From Leptolyngbya sp. FACHB-8 (lineage in GTDB: Bacteria; Cyanobacteriota; Cyanobacteriia; Elainellales; Elainellaceae): a stretch of 64,000 bases of DNA. A program made the position numbers and the translations under genes. A model generated the notes under the pieces. It was not told the origin of the DNA and searched no databases. It saw only the letters and a list, made by a program, of their open reading frames with translations. Where the stretch lies: contig NZ_JACJOO010000095.1 of the NCBI RefSeq assembly GCF_014695575.1, forward strand, positions 1 through 64,000, in the 5' to 3' direction. Below, piece after piece: positions 41,493-50,849 of the stretch (its first letter is position 1; each line of letters starts with the position of its first letter).

Positions 41493-44297
41493 ATGCGTAT
41501 TCCTACAGCCACTTATCGCATTCAATTCAACTCTGAATTTACCTTTGAAGACGCTCAAAAAATTGTTGATTATCTGGCGGATTTGGGTATTTCGGATCTC
41601 TATGCTTCCCCTATCTTTCAGTCGACAAAAGGCAGTACCCATGGCTATGACGTAACCAATCCAACTCAACTGAATCCTGAGCTAGGAACTTCAGAGGATT
41701 TCGATACGTTGGTTGGGCAACTGCAGCAACATGAGATGGGTTGGTTGCAGGATATTGTTCCCAATCACATGGCCTACAACAGCCAGAACCAGTGGTTGAT
41801 GGACGTACTGGAAAATGGCCCAAGTTCCCGTTATGTTGAGTACTTCGACATTGCCTGGAATTCTCCATTTGAGGCGACGCAGGAACCGATTCTGGTTCCT
41901 TTGTTAGGGAATTTCTATGGGGATTGTTTGGAGAATGGCGAAATTCAACTGCAATATGACGAGAATGGGTTAAGTGCTAATTACTATAGCCTCAAGATCC
42001 CACTCAGGCTGGAGTCCTATAGTATTTTCTTGACCCAAAACCTGGGGCATTTAGTGAGGGTTCTAGGCAGAAAGCATCCCTACTTTATCCGGCTGTTAGG
42101 GATACTTTACCTACTTAAAAACCTTTCCTCAGACGACATTGTAGGTAAGCAGCGAGAAGACCAGGCTGACTTTGTCAAAGGAATGCTCTGGGAGCTGTAT
42201 AACGACTGTTCAGAAATTAGAGAATTTCTGGATAACAATCTAGAAACTTTTAACGGCGAGGTTGGTAAACCAGAAAGCTTTAATTTACTGGATGCTCTCC
42301 TGACGGATCAGTTCTTCCGCCTATCCTATTGGAAGGTAGGAGCTGAAGAAATTAATTACCGTCGATTCTTCACGGTTAATGAATTGATTTCAGTCAAAGT
42401 TGAAGAGTTAAAGGTTTTCAATCAAACCCATGATTTAATCGCCAAGTTAGTTCAAGAAGGGAAGTTTACAGGTTTACGTATTGACCATATTGATGGGCTG
42501 TATAACCCGACGCAGTATTTAGAACGCCTGCGAGAGAAGATAGGCGATGTCTACATTTCAGTTGAGAAGATTCTGCAGCCGGGCGAGAGCCTCCCTTCAG
42601 TTTGGCCGATTGAAGGAACCTCTGGTTACGACTATCTAACCTTTGTGAACAGTATCTTCTGCAAAGCAGACAATGAAGAGAAATTTAATCAAATTTACTC
42701 TGAATTAACGGGCTTTAATTCCACCTTTGAAGACTTAGCGATTCAGAAAAAGCATCTCATCATCGATAAGAACCTGGCGGGGGATATTGATAACCTGGCC
42801 CAGTTGATGAAAAAGATTGCGGGTAAATATCGCTATGGCAACGACTTCACGGTGAATGGTTTGAAGCGTGCCCTAGCTGAAGTGTTGTCACGCTTCCCCA
42901 TTTACCGGACATATACGACGGCGGATGGGGTGTTGGAGAGCGATCGCCCCTACATCCAAGACGTCATCCAGGCGGCTAAAGACAATGCTTCGATGCTGAT
43001 TAATGAGCTGAATTTCATTGAGAAGCTGATGGAGTTGCGCTTCGAAGATACGCTGACCCAGGCCGAAAAAGATCAATGGCTTTATCTGGTGATGCGGATT
43101 CAGCAGTATACCGGGCCATTGATGGCAAAGGGTGTGGAAGACACGGCGCTGTATATCTACAACCGTCTCATTTCCCTCAACGAGGTGGGCGGTAACCCGG
43201 AGCGCTTTGGCATTTCCCTGGCCGAATTCCATGAATTTAACAGGGTGCGCCAGGAGAAGTGGGCCAACGCTCAGAGTACCACTTCGACCCACGACACGAA
43301 GCGCGGGGAAGACACACGAGCCCGCATTCATGTGCTTTCTGAGATGCCCGACGAATGGCTTCAGCAGGTGCGCCGCTGGAGTGACATCAATCGTCGCCAT
43401 AAGAAGAAACTGCGGGGTGCGTTCATGCCCGATCGCAACGACGAATATGCTTTCTATCAAACGCTTGTCGGCGCGTTTCCTTTCAACGAACGTGAGTATG
43501 GAAGTTTTAGCGATCGCGTCAAAGATTACATGCTCAAAGCCATTCGCGAGTCCAAAGTTTACACCGCATGGCTGCGACAGAATAGCGCTTACGAAGAAGC
43601 CTGTATCAACTTCGTGCAGGCTGTTTTGGAGAATCCCGAACAGAACGAGTTTCTCAAGGAATTCATTCCGTTTCAGAAGCGTGTTGCGTACTACGGCATC
43701 TTCAATTCACTATCCCAAGCCCTGATTAAACTGACGTCTCCCGGCATCCCTGACATTTATCAGGGTACTGAACTGTGGGATTTGAGCCTGGTTGATCCAG
43801 ATAATCGCCGTCCCGTTGATTTTGAACAGCGACAGGCGTTTCTCACAGAGGTTCAAGAGCGTCTGCAATCTGATCCGTTGCCGTTCATCGAAGAACTGTT
43901 GGCTAACAAAGAGGATGGTCGAATCAAGCTGTTTCTCGTTGCTCAGACGTTGAAGGCGCGTAAGGAGCACCTTCCTGTATTCCAGAAGGGTTCCTATCAA
44001 GCATTAGAGGCAAGTGGCAAGTTTCAAGACCACATTATTGCCTTCATGAAACAGCATGGGAATACCACTCTTCTAGTCGTTGTGCCCCGTTTTCTTACGG
44101 GAGTCATTCAACTTGATGAATTGCCCCTGGGTGAGCCCGCCTGGGCCGATACGCACCTGAAATTACCGTCTCAAGCGCCATCCCGTTGGACCAATTTGAT
44201 GACGAATCAAACTGTAGAAATGGATGGTAGTGAGCTGGCGATCGCCCAAACCTTCCAGCACTTCCCGGTGGCCCTTCTGGTTCACTCGGGTACCTAA
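41493..44297 (+). CDS. treY: Malto-oligosyltrehalose synthase
   Basis: A 934-residue GH13 enzyme that turns the reducing end of maltodextrin into a trehalosyl end. Its start is MRIPTATYRIQFNSEFTFED. Family motifs include SPIFQSTKGSTHGYDVTNPT, DIVPNHMAYNSQNQWLMDVL, FTGLRIDHIDGLYNP (nucleophile), ISVEKILQPGESLP (acid/base) and TSTHDTKRGEDTRARIHVLS. The middle region (about 41.9-42.7 kb) is poorer in G+C and lacks HIP1 sites. With TreZ it makes trehalose from glycogen-derived chains, often in salt or drying stress. Confidence 0.95.
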   Translation: MRIPTATYRIQFNSEFTFEDAQKIVDYLADLGISDLYASPIFQSTKGSTHGYDVTNPTQLNPELGTSEDFDTLVGQLQQHEMGWLQDIVPNHMAYNSQNQWLMDVLENGPSSRYVEYFDIAWNSPFEATQEPILVPLLGNFYGDCLENGEIQLQYDENGLSANYYSLKIPLRLESYSIFLTQNLGHLVRVLGRKHPYFIRLLGILYLLKNLSSDDIVGKQREDQADFVKGMLWELYNDCSEIREFLDNNLETFNGEVGKPESFNLLDALLTDQFFRLSYWKVGAEEINYRRFFTVNELISVKVEELKVFNQTHDLIAKLVQEGKFTGLRIDHIDGLYNPTQYLERLREKIGDVYISVEKILQPGESLPSVWPIEGTSGYDYLTFVNSIFCKADNEEKFNQIYSELTGFNSTFEDLAIQKKHLIIDKNLAGDIDNLAQLMKKIAGKYRYGNDFTVNGLKRALAEVLSRFPIYRTYTTADGVLESDRPYIQDVIQAAKDNASMLINELNFIEKLMELRFEDTLTQAEKDQWLYLVMRIQQYTGPLMAKGVEDTALYIYNRLISLNEVGGNPERFGISLAEFHEFNRVRQEKWANAQSTTSTHDTKRGEDTRARIHVLSEMPDEWLQQVRRWSDINRRHKKKLRGAFMPDRNDEYAFYQTLVGAFPFNEREYGSFSDRVKDYMLKAIRESKVYTAWLRQNSAYEEACINFVQAVLENPEQNEFLKEFIPFQKRVAYYGIFNSLSQALIKLTSPGIPDIYQGTELWDLSLVDPDNRRPVDFEQRQAFLTEVQERLQSDPLPFIEELLANKEDGRIKLFLVAQTLKARKEHLPVFQKGSYQALEASGKFQDHIIAFMKQHGNTTLLVVVPRFLTGVIQLDELPLGEPAWADTHLKLPSQAPSRWTNLMTNQTVEMDGSELAIAQTFQHFPVALLVHSGT

Positions 44298-44315
44298 CAC
44301 AAGGAGGGTTCTCCC

Positions 44316-45299
44316 ATGCCAAAAATTGGTTATCACGCATCCCACGAACAATTTAAGCCCAGTGAGTTGCTCACCTATGTGCAACGGGCCGAACAGGCGG
44401 GCTTTACGGCCTCCCTCTCCTCTGATCACTTCCATCCCTGGAGTGAGCGACAGGGGCAGAGCGGCTTTGCCTGGGCCTGGCTGGGGGCGGCGATGCAGGC
44501 GACTCAACTTCCTTTCCGTGTGGTGTGTGCGCCTGGGCAACGCTACCATCCCGCCATTATTGCCCAGGCATCGGCAACGCTGGCAGAAATGTTTCCGGGG
44601 CGCTTTTGGCTGACGGTGGGGAGTGGTCAGTTGATGAATGAGGGAATTACCGGGCAAAAGTGGCCGGTGAAGGGCGATCGCAATGCCCGCCTCAAAGAGT
44701 GCGTAGACATCATTCGCGCCCTTTGGGCAGGTGAAACCGTTACTCATCACGGCATTATCACTATCGAAGAGGCAAAACTCTACACCCGTCCAGAAACGCC
44801 ACCGTTGCTCATTGGGGCTGCTGTTACAGCAAAAACCGCTGAATGGCTCGGCAGTTGGGCCGATGGATTAATCACCATTTCCCAGCCTCCCGAAAAACTG
44901 CAGCAGGTGGTGGATGCCTTTCGACGGGGCGGTGGCGAAGGCAAACCCATGATTCTCAAAGTGCAGCTTTCCTACGATCGCGACGAAGCGACGGCTCGCG
45001 AGGGAGCCTACGATCAGTGGCGCAACAATATTTTTGACAGTCACTTACTGACCGAGTTGCAAACCCCGGCCATGTTTGATGCTGCCGGAAAGTTTGTCCA
45101 GCCTGACGAATTAGACGAATCTGTCCGAATCTCCGCAGAGCCTCAGCAGCATGTGGAGTGGTTACAGCGGGATTTGGAGATGGGTTTCGACGAACTGATA
45201 CTTCACAACGTGAATCGCAATCAGTCGCTATTTATCGACGTGTTTGGTGAACAGGTCGTCCCCTTTCTCAAGCAGACAAAAATCCCCGCACAGGTATAA
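44316..45299 (+). CDS. LLM-class flavin oxidoreductase (TIGR03885-like)
   Basis: A 327-residue luciferase-like TIM-barrel protein with an excellent RBS (AAGGAGG, 44301-44307). It reads MPKIGYHASHEQFKPSELLT, then SLSSDHFHPWSERQGQSGFA and LTVGSGQLMNEGITG. This pattern fits the F420-type fold but belongs, from memory, to a subfamily (TIGR03885) thought to use a flavin rather than F420. It lies between treY (18 bases) and malQ (3 bases), so it is fixed in the trehalose operon, yet no step in trehalose metabolism needs such an oxidoreductase. Substrate unknown. Confidence 0.85.
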   Translation: MPKIGYHASHEQFKPSELLTYVQRAEQAGFTASLSSDHFHPWSERQGQSGFAWAWLGAAMQATQLPFRVVCAPGQRYHPAIIAQASATLAEMFPGRFWLTVGSGQLMNEGITGQKWPVKGDRNARLKECVDIIRALWAGETVTHHGIITIEEAKLYTRPETPPLLIGAAVTAKTAEWLGSWADGLITISQPPEKLQQVVDAFRRGGGEGKPMILKVQLSYDRDEATAREGAYDQWRNNIFDSHLLTELQTPAMFDAAGKFVQPDELDESVRISAEPQQHVEWLQRDLEMGFDELILHNVNRNQSLFIDVFGEQVVPFLKQTKIPAQV

Positions 45300-45302
45300 G
45301 CT

Positions 45303-46835
45303 ATGACCGCAAAACCTACTACCTTGAAAATGCGCCGCAGTGGAATTCTGCTGCATCCCACATCCTTCCCCGGACGTTTTGGCATTGGCGATCTTGGCAC
45401 TGAAGCCTATCGATTTATCGATTTCCTGGCTGAGACGGGACAGCAACTCTGGCAAATTCTTCCCTTGGGGCCAACAGGGTCGGGGAATTCCCCCTACATG
45501 TGTTACTCTGCGATGGCCGGAAATCCTCTGCTGATCAGCCCTGAGCGGCTGCAACAGGATGGTTTACTAAGCGATCATGATTTTGAGGGATTGCCGGAAT
45601 TCGACCTCGATCGCGTGCGTTACGACGCTGTTATCCAGAGCAAACTAGCGCTGCTCAGAAAAGCCAGCGACAACTTCAAACACCACGCAACCCCAGAACA
45701 AAAAGATAAATTCCACCAATTCTGTGAGAGCAAGGCTTACTGGCTGGACGATTTTGCCTTGTTCATAGCACTCAAAAATGAGCACAATGGCACAGCCTGG
45801 CACACCTGGGACCATGCGATCGCCAGCCGCCATCCTGAGGCATTAGAAGCCGCGAAAGAGCGCTTATCTGACGGAGTTTTCTTTGAAAAATTCCTCCAGT
45901 TCGAGTTCTTCCGTCAGTGGTCTGATGTCAGAAACTACGCCAATTCAAGGGGCGTTCAAATCATTGGAGACATCCCCATTTATGTGGCCCAGGATAGCGC
46001 TGACGTCTGGGGACATCCCCAAAATTTCCATCTAGATGAGGAAACCAATGAACCTGCGCTAATGGCCGGAGCGCCACCCGATTACTTTAGCGAAACAGGC
46101 CAGTTGTGGGGCAATCCCATTTACAACTGGGAGTACATGCAGCAATCCAATTTCAAATGGTGGATTCAGCGCTTCCACGCCATGTTGGATTATGTGGACT
46201 TAATTCGCGTGGATCACTTCATTGGGTTTGAGTCTTTCTGGGCCATTCCCAAAGGATCTAGCGATGCCAGAAGTGGACAATGGACCAAGGCTCCCGGAGA
46301 CGCCTTATTCACCACACTTCAGCAAGAGTTAGGTGTGCTACCCATCCTGGCCGAAGATTTAGGAAGCGTCACCCCCGAAGTGGAAGCCCTGCGCGATAAG
46401 TTTGAATTCCCTGGCATGAAAATTTTGCAGTTTGCCTTCGGGGATAGTCCCAAAAATCCTTACTTGCCATTCAACTACGATCGCAACTTCCTGGTCTACA
46501 CGGGCACCCACGACAACGACACCACCATCGGTTGGTACACCACCCTCAGCGACAAAGAACGCCAGGATGTGCTGACCTACCTGGGCTGTGCCAGTCAGGA
46601 CGGCATTCATTGGGACATGATTCGTCTGGCTTTCAGCTCGATCGCCAACTTCGCCATCGTTCCTCTGCAAGACGTCCTTGGTTTGGGAACCGAAGCCCGC
46701 ATGAACTTTCCTGGCAAACAGGACGGCAACTGGGAATGGCGGTATCGGGAGCATGATTTGAGTCAGGATGTACGCGATCGCCTCAAACACATTACCCACT
46801 TTTTCGATCGCGCTCCCTCCCATCACCACCACTAA
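45303..46835 (+). CDS. malQ: 4-alpha-glucanotransferase (amylomaltase), copy 2
   Basis: A 510-residue GH77 enzyme, three bases after the LLM gene and last in the operon. Family residues are LIRVDHFIGFESFW (nucleophile), LPILAEDLGSVTPEVE (acid/base) and YTGTHDNDTTIGWY. It starts MTAKPTTLKMRRSGILLHPT. It differs clearly from copy 1 at 31.7 kb along most of its length, so the pair is not a recent duplication. It ends with the unusual His-rich tail APSHHHH. Within the operon it can lengthen or shorten maltodextrin for TreY. Confidence 0.95.
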   Translation: MTAKPTTLKMRRSGILLHPTSFPGRFGIGDLGTEAYRFIDFLAETGQQLWQILPLGPTGSGNSPYMCYSAMAGNPLLISPERLQQDGLLSDHDFEGLPEFDLDRVRYDAVIQSKLALLRKASDNFKHHATPEQKDKFHQFCESKAYWLDDFALFIALKNEHNGTAWHTWDHAIASRHPEALEAAKERLSDGVFFEKFLQFEFFRQWSDVRNYANSRGVQIIGDIPIYVAQDSADVWGHPQNFHLDEETNEPALMAGAPPDYFSETGQLWGNPIYNWEYMQQSNFKWWIQRFHAMLDYVDLIRVDHFIGFESFWAIPKGSSDARSGQWTKAPGDALFTTLQQELGVLPILAEDLGSVTPEVEALRDKFEFPGMKILQFAFGDSPKNPYLPFNYDRNFLVYTGTHDNDTTIGWYTTLSDKERQDVLTYLGCASQDGIHWDMIRLAFSSIANFAIVPLQDVLGLGTEARMNFPGKQDGNWEWRYREHDLSQDVRDRLKHITHFFDRAPSHHHH

Positions 46836-46839
46836 AACT

Positions 46840-46871
46840 GTTGTGAGGAGTGTGGCGATCGCTCTCCTCAC
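46840..46871 (+). terminator. Terminator of the trehalose operon
   Basis: TGTGAGGAG pairs with CTCCTCACA, with GCGATCGC in the loop region, followed by GGGTTTTG. It lies just after the malQ stop. Confidence 0.6.
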
Positions 46872-46906
46872 AGGGTTTTGAGCTTACACAAGACTTACGT
46901 ATTTTT

Positions 46907-46935
46907 GTTTGTGGTGTGCGAAGCACACCACAAAC
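46907..46935. terminator. Hairpin between converging malQ and cyclase genes
   Basis: GTTTGTGGTGTGC pairs with GCACACCACAAAC around the GCGAAGC mini-hairpin core (46918-46924). Confidence 0.7.
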
Positions 46936-46949
46936 ATTCCTGTTGCAAT

Positions 46950-48821
46950 CTAATGATCAGATGAGCTTGTTGAATCTGGCGAATGAGACATCACGCGATC
47001 GCGCCCCAGAGCTTTGGCGCGATACAACTGTTGGTCAGTGCTCTCAATGAGCGCAGAAGGTGAAGACCCGGGTGCAGGAAACCCAGTGGCCACACCCAGA
47101 CTCAAGGTTACATAGGGGCTGGCTGGGGAATTGGCGTGGGGAATTTGCAGAGATTTAACGGCTTGGCGAATGGTTTCTGCAAGATGGATGGCTCCCTCAA
47201 GCTCGGTATTGGGTAAAACGACAATAAATTCCTCACCGCCATAACGGGCGGCTAAATCGTGCGATCGCTGAACCTGGCTACTCAAAACTCTGGCAATCCG
47301 CTGCAAGCAATGGTCACCAGCCAGATGACCGTAGAAATCGTTATAGCGCTTGAAATAATCCACATCCAGAAGAATCAGCGACAGCGGTAATTGCTCCCGT
47401 ATCGAACGCTGCCACTCCTGCACCAGGTGTTGATCAACGTGGCGACGATTAGCCATTCCCGTTAGACCATCAACTATTGTCAGCCGATGTAGTTCCTGAT
47501 TGGCTTGCTGCAATGCGACTTCTGCCTGTTTGCGATCGCTGATCTCTGCCATCAACTGTTCATTGAGAGAGTTCAACCGGGCAGTTCGTTCCTTCACCTT
47601 TTGGTCTAACTCTGCATTAAATGCCATCAAGAGCTGTTTCTGCTCTTCTAAGCTTATGAATAATGAATTGACGGCTCTGGACAGCTTGGCGACTTCATCT
47701 CTACCGGAGAAAACAGGAATCCGCGCGGTTGTATCTCCCTGGCGAATGCTATCCGCTGCCGCCGCAATTTGCAGTACCGGGTTTATCAACCATCCTGCAA
47801 TCCACCAGACCAGGGCACCGCTAGTGACACCAAGCGCAATTCCCCAGATGATAATTTGTTCTTGCAACGCTACAGCTTCGGCAAAAGCTTCCTTTGCAGA
47901 CTGGCGTACCAGAACTATCCAGCCCAAACCTGGATACTGGTCACACCCTTTAGTCGCGGCAAATCCTGTTAGGTAAGAAGTGCCATCGAACCATTGCTCG
48001 ACTAGAGAACCGCTCTTCCCTTGCTGCGCTGACTGCACACTGATCAACGGCTGAGAGCCAAGAGTGGGTGAAGGTGGACCTGTCAGGGGTTCGTCACTAT
48101 CAGGGGCACTGGCCGGGGCCAGCAACATCTCTCCAGATTTAGAGAGAACCATCACGTCGACGTTGTAATGATCGTGCAGGGGATTCAACAAATCATCCCG
48201 TACATGTTTTGCCCACTCCCAATAAAGATGGGCCCCCAGTACCCCTTCAAATTTGTTTGGATCTTGTGCATTAAATACAGGGGTGGCAATATCTACAAAA
48301 CGAGTGGGTTCGGCACTGGAGTTGGGGTTAGGAAGGAGCTGAGCCAACAACTTGGCATCATGAACATCTTCAACAACCGCCCCCCATCTGCCTCGAATGA
48401 ACCAGGGACGCTGTGAAACATTTTTTCCTTCTAATACGCGGTTTGTGCTGGCCAGAACGATACCATCAGAATTCGTTAAACCAATCCAGGCATAGTCTTT
48501 GTAGGCGTTCTGTAGGGTCTGGAGGAGCGATCGCTTACTCTCAGGAGATTGACGAGAATCTTGAATAGCGTTCAGTGTCGCGAGAGTTTGAATTTCCTGG
48601 TAGTAAACAAACATCCCCCGGTCCAAATTCCTGGCCATCTGATAAGCCAGCTCTTCCATAAATTGACCATTACCGGCTTTAATTTGAGCTTTACTGGTAT
48701 TGCCAACAATCCATGACAACAACAGAGAAAAGCAGAGAATTGTTGTGGCAATAATTAATCCCAATCGCTGCTTAAAATTCTGCCGTGGATTGAGCCTTCT
48801 AATCCATTTTCCAAATACCAT
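46950..48821 (-). CDS. Cache-HAMP-GGDEF sensor diguanylate cyclase
   Basis: A 623-residue membrane receptor. Span one is LIIATTILCFSLLLSWIV (about 22-39). A periplasmic dCache-type region (40-315) follows, then span two (IIWGIALGVTSGALVWWIAG), a HAMP domain (NPVLQIAAAADSIRQGDTTA) and a coiled coil. The C-terminal GGDEF domain has LTIVDGLTGMANRRHVDQHL and the active-site signature RYGGEEFIVVLP. The intact GGEEF site predicts synthesis of cyclic di-GMP in response to an external small molecule. No EAL domain is present. The ligand cannot be told from the sequence. Confidence 0.92.
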   Translation of the reverse strand: MVFGKWIRRLNPRQNFKQRLGLIIATTILCFSLLLSWIVGNTSKAQIKAGNGQFMEELAYQMARNLDRGMFVYYQEIQTLATLNAIQDSRQSPESKRSLLQTLQNAYKDYAWIGLTNSDGIVLASTNRVLEGKNVSQRPWFIRGRWGAVVEDVHDAKLLAQLLPNPNSSAEPTRFVDIATPVFNAQDPNKFEGVLGAHLYWEWAKHVRDDLLNPLHDHYNVDVMVLSKSGEMLLAPASAPDSDEPLTGPPSPTLGSQPLISVQSAQQGKSGSLVEQWFDGTSYLTGFAATKGCDQYPGLGWIVLVRQSAKEAFAEAVALQEQIIIWGIALGVTSGALVWWIAGWLINPVLQIAAAADSIRQGDTTARIPVFSGRDEVAKLSRAVNSLFISLEEQKQLLMAFNAELDQKVKERTARLNSLNEQLMAEISDRKQAEVALQQANQELHRLTIVDGLTGMANRRHVDQHLVQEWQRSIREQLPLSLILLDVDYFKRYNDFYGHLAGDHCLQRIARVLSSQVQRSHDLAARYGGEEFIVVLPNTELEGAIHLAETIRQAVKSLQIPHANSPASPYVTLSLGVATGFPAPGSSPSALIESTDQQLYRAKALGRDRVMSHSPDSTSSSDH

Positions 48822-49286
48822 ACATCACACAGCTATCTAACCTTGAGTTGAATAGCATCAAGCCAGCATTCTAATGAGAGGATTATTTTTTCAAGCTTCA
48901 ATTGTATCCTGCACGATCCACCCAGACTGTGAGTTTTAATAATCTCGAATCTTGAACCAAACAACAGGCGAAATATTTGTCTGGGCTAGGTCTGTAAACC
49001 AGTTTTTGACCAATACATAATAGTTTCTCTATCTATCGGTATTTTCAAATCTTATGCCAAAATTTAGAATCCTCTTTTCACGGCTGCAAAGCGTCAGTAA
49101 AAAGAGGATTCTAAGGCTTGTTTTAAAAGCCATTTTTTTGTGCGCTTTGTATAGAAGAAATAGCCCTTTCAGCCGATCTTTCTGTACTGACTCAAGCTGT
49201 AAAGGTTGCCACAATCTAAAAAAATATTGTTGGATGCCCCCTTGTTTTTTCGTGCGCTAAGCGCACGAAAAAACAATTTCAGTGGA
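48822..49286. other. Spacer upstream of the cyclase
   Basis: It has no supported gene. Two hairpins are present: AATCCTCTTTT…AAAAGAGGATT (about 49070-49111) and the terminator at 49242-49276. The cyclase promoter must lie near 48.85 kb. Confidence 0.55.
49242..49276 (-). terminator. Terminator of the S8 protease gene
   Basis: TTGTTTTTTCGTGCGCT and AGCGCACGAAAAAACAA form a perfect 17-bp stem. On the minus strand the stem reads into a T-run, ten bases past the protease stop. Confidence 0.75.
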
Positions 49287-50651
49287 TTAGCCCACACTCT
49301 GCTGAATGGCTTGAACTAAACCACTGCCCACATCTCGTGAAGGGCCAGGAAGCCGCTTAGCACCCTGTATCAGCCTTGCCCATAGCTCATTACCCTGGGC
49401 TCCCGTTGCCTGGGCATAGAGGGCTGCAACGCCTGCTACGTGGGGAGTTGCCATGCTGGTACCGCTAATGATGCTGTACCGGGTCGGCATGGGCCAGGAC
49501 GAGTAAATATCCACCCCTGGTGCTGCCACATCAACTTGTCCACCCCGGGGATTTAAACCGCCATTGGAGAAGGGGGCGATCGCTAACCTCGAATCTACAG
49601 CCGCCACCGCCATAATGGAGGGGCAGTTCGCCGGATGGCTGACGGGTTGCACTAAGCCATACTGACGAAAACTATCATTCCCGGCGGCGGCTATAATCAG
49701 CGTGCCCCGGCGCAGGCTACGTTTACCGACCTGCTCGTATACACGGGAGAAGTTTTGTCCGGGTTGAATAGGGGCACCCAGGGACATGGAGATGATCTGA
49801 CAATCGCTGGCGACCGCCCAGTTAATTCCCGCCAGAATGCCGCCATCAACCCCGCCGCCATCATCGCTCAGCACTTTGCCTGCGAAAATTTCGGCTTCGT
49901 AGGCCACACCATAACGAGGATAGGTTGGCAACTTCGAGCCACAGGCCGTTCCAATGCAATGGGTGCCGTGGCCGTTGCCATCCTGCACCTCTTCTCCCTC
50001 AACGAAAGATTTGCTGGTGATCTTGCGTCCAGCGAAGTCAGGATGGCTTAAATCGAGCCCTGTATCTAGCACAGCAACACGAATTCCGGCACCACTGTAG
50101 GGCGATGTATTGACATGGGTTGCCATTAAACCCCAGGTGAGTTCATCTGTAGCGGCTCCTACCCCGGGTGGCGCGCCGACTAAACTACTGTTGACGTCTC
50201 CATTCGTGAGGTGGTCAATGAGTTGTTGGATGGCATCCCGATAACCCCTCAGATAATCCAGAGAAACATTCACGCTGTCGCTTACTGCCGGTGGGGGCGT
50301 AGGGATCGTGGGCCGAAACTGCTCAGCATCGGGCAACGCATAAACGACTCGCTCGGGCTCCATGATCATGGGAGGGTTGGGGCTGGCGGCGACAGTGCTG
50401 AGCGATCGCACCTGATCACTATCCAGAGCCACCACTGCGACCCCTAATTCGTCAAACACGACCGACGTGGATTCCTCCACCTCGTCAATAATGACGGCAT
50501 GGTCTTCAAAATCACCGGAGTGGGCAAATGCGGTGACGCCCGCATTATTGCCAAGGGCCTGGATGCCAGCACCAATATCTTCATCATCCAGCAGCACCAG
50601 ATACCGACCCGTGGTCTGTGGGCCAGTTGGGATCCGGGGGAAGCTAGTCAT
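49287..50651 (-). CDS. Subtilisin-like S8 family serine protease
   Basis: A 454-residue protease. Residues 10-85 resemble an I9-type propeptide and are followed by a Pro-rich linker. The catalytic triad is complete: Asp196 in VAVLDTGLDLSHPDF, His228 in DGNGHGTHCIGT and Ser399 in ISGTSMATPHVAGV. The oxyanion Asn325 lies in AAAGNDS. No signal peptide is evident, so it is intracellular or exported by another route. Cyanobacterial homologues sometimes serve in peptide maturation, but no precursor peptide or modification gene is nearby. The substrate is unknown. Confidence 0.92.
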   Translation of the reverse strand: MTSFPRIPTGPQTTGRYLVLLDDEDIGAGIQALGNNAGVTAFAHSGDFEDHAVIIDEVEESTSVVFDELGVAVVALDSDQVRSLSTVAASPNPPMIMEPERVVYALPDAEQFRPTIPTPPPAVSDSVNVSLDYLRGYRDAIQQLIDHLTNGDVNSSLVGAPPGVGAATDELTWGLMATHVNTSPYSGAGIRVAVLDTGLDLSHPDFAGRKITSKSFVEGEEVQDGNGHGTHCIGTACGSKLPTYPRYGVAYEAEIFAGKVLSDDGGGVDGGILAGINWAVASDCQIISMSLGAPIQPGQNFSRVYEQVGKRSLRRGTLIIAAAGNDSFRQYGLVQPVSHPANCPSIMAVAAVDSRLAIAPFSNGGLNPRGGQVDVAAPGVDIYSSWPMPTRYSIISGTSMATPHVAGVAALYAQATGAQGNELWARLIQGAKRLPGPSRDVGSGLVQAIQQSVG

Positions 50652-50849
50652 AGACGGGACTTTTCCTTGATTGCATTCATCCTGAGTCTACGGCTGTATT
50701 TGAAGGATTTCCGCAAAATCTAAGGATTTCATCCGATGGGCAGACTTTAATTCCCTCAAGACTTACGCAGCCAGCCCTGCCCTTACGCAAGGAGGGGGAA
50801 TGCAACGCACTCCCCCCTCTGAGTCATGGTAATAACGGAAGCTATGGCG
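50650..50849. other. Spacer with hairpin upstream of the S8 gene
   Basis: GGAGGGGGAATGC and GCACTCCCCCCTC-like bases (about 50790-50819) form an imperfect hairpin that probably terminates the hslO transcript. Confidence 0.45.

Noticed and set aside
49287-50651. Ribosomally made peptide (cyanobactin-type) cluster around the S8 protease
   Set aside because: No precursor peptide, cyclodehydratase or second protease lies nearby.
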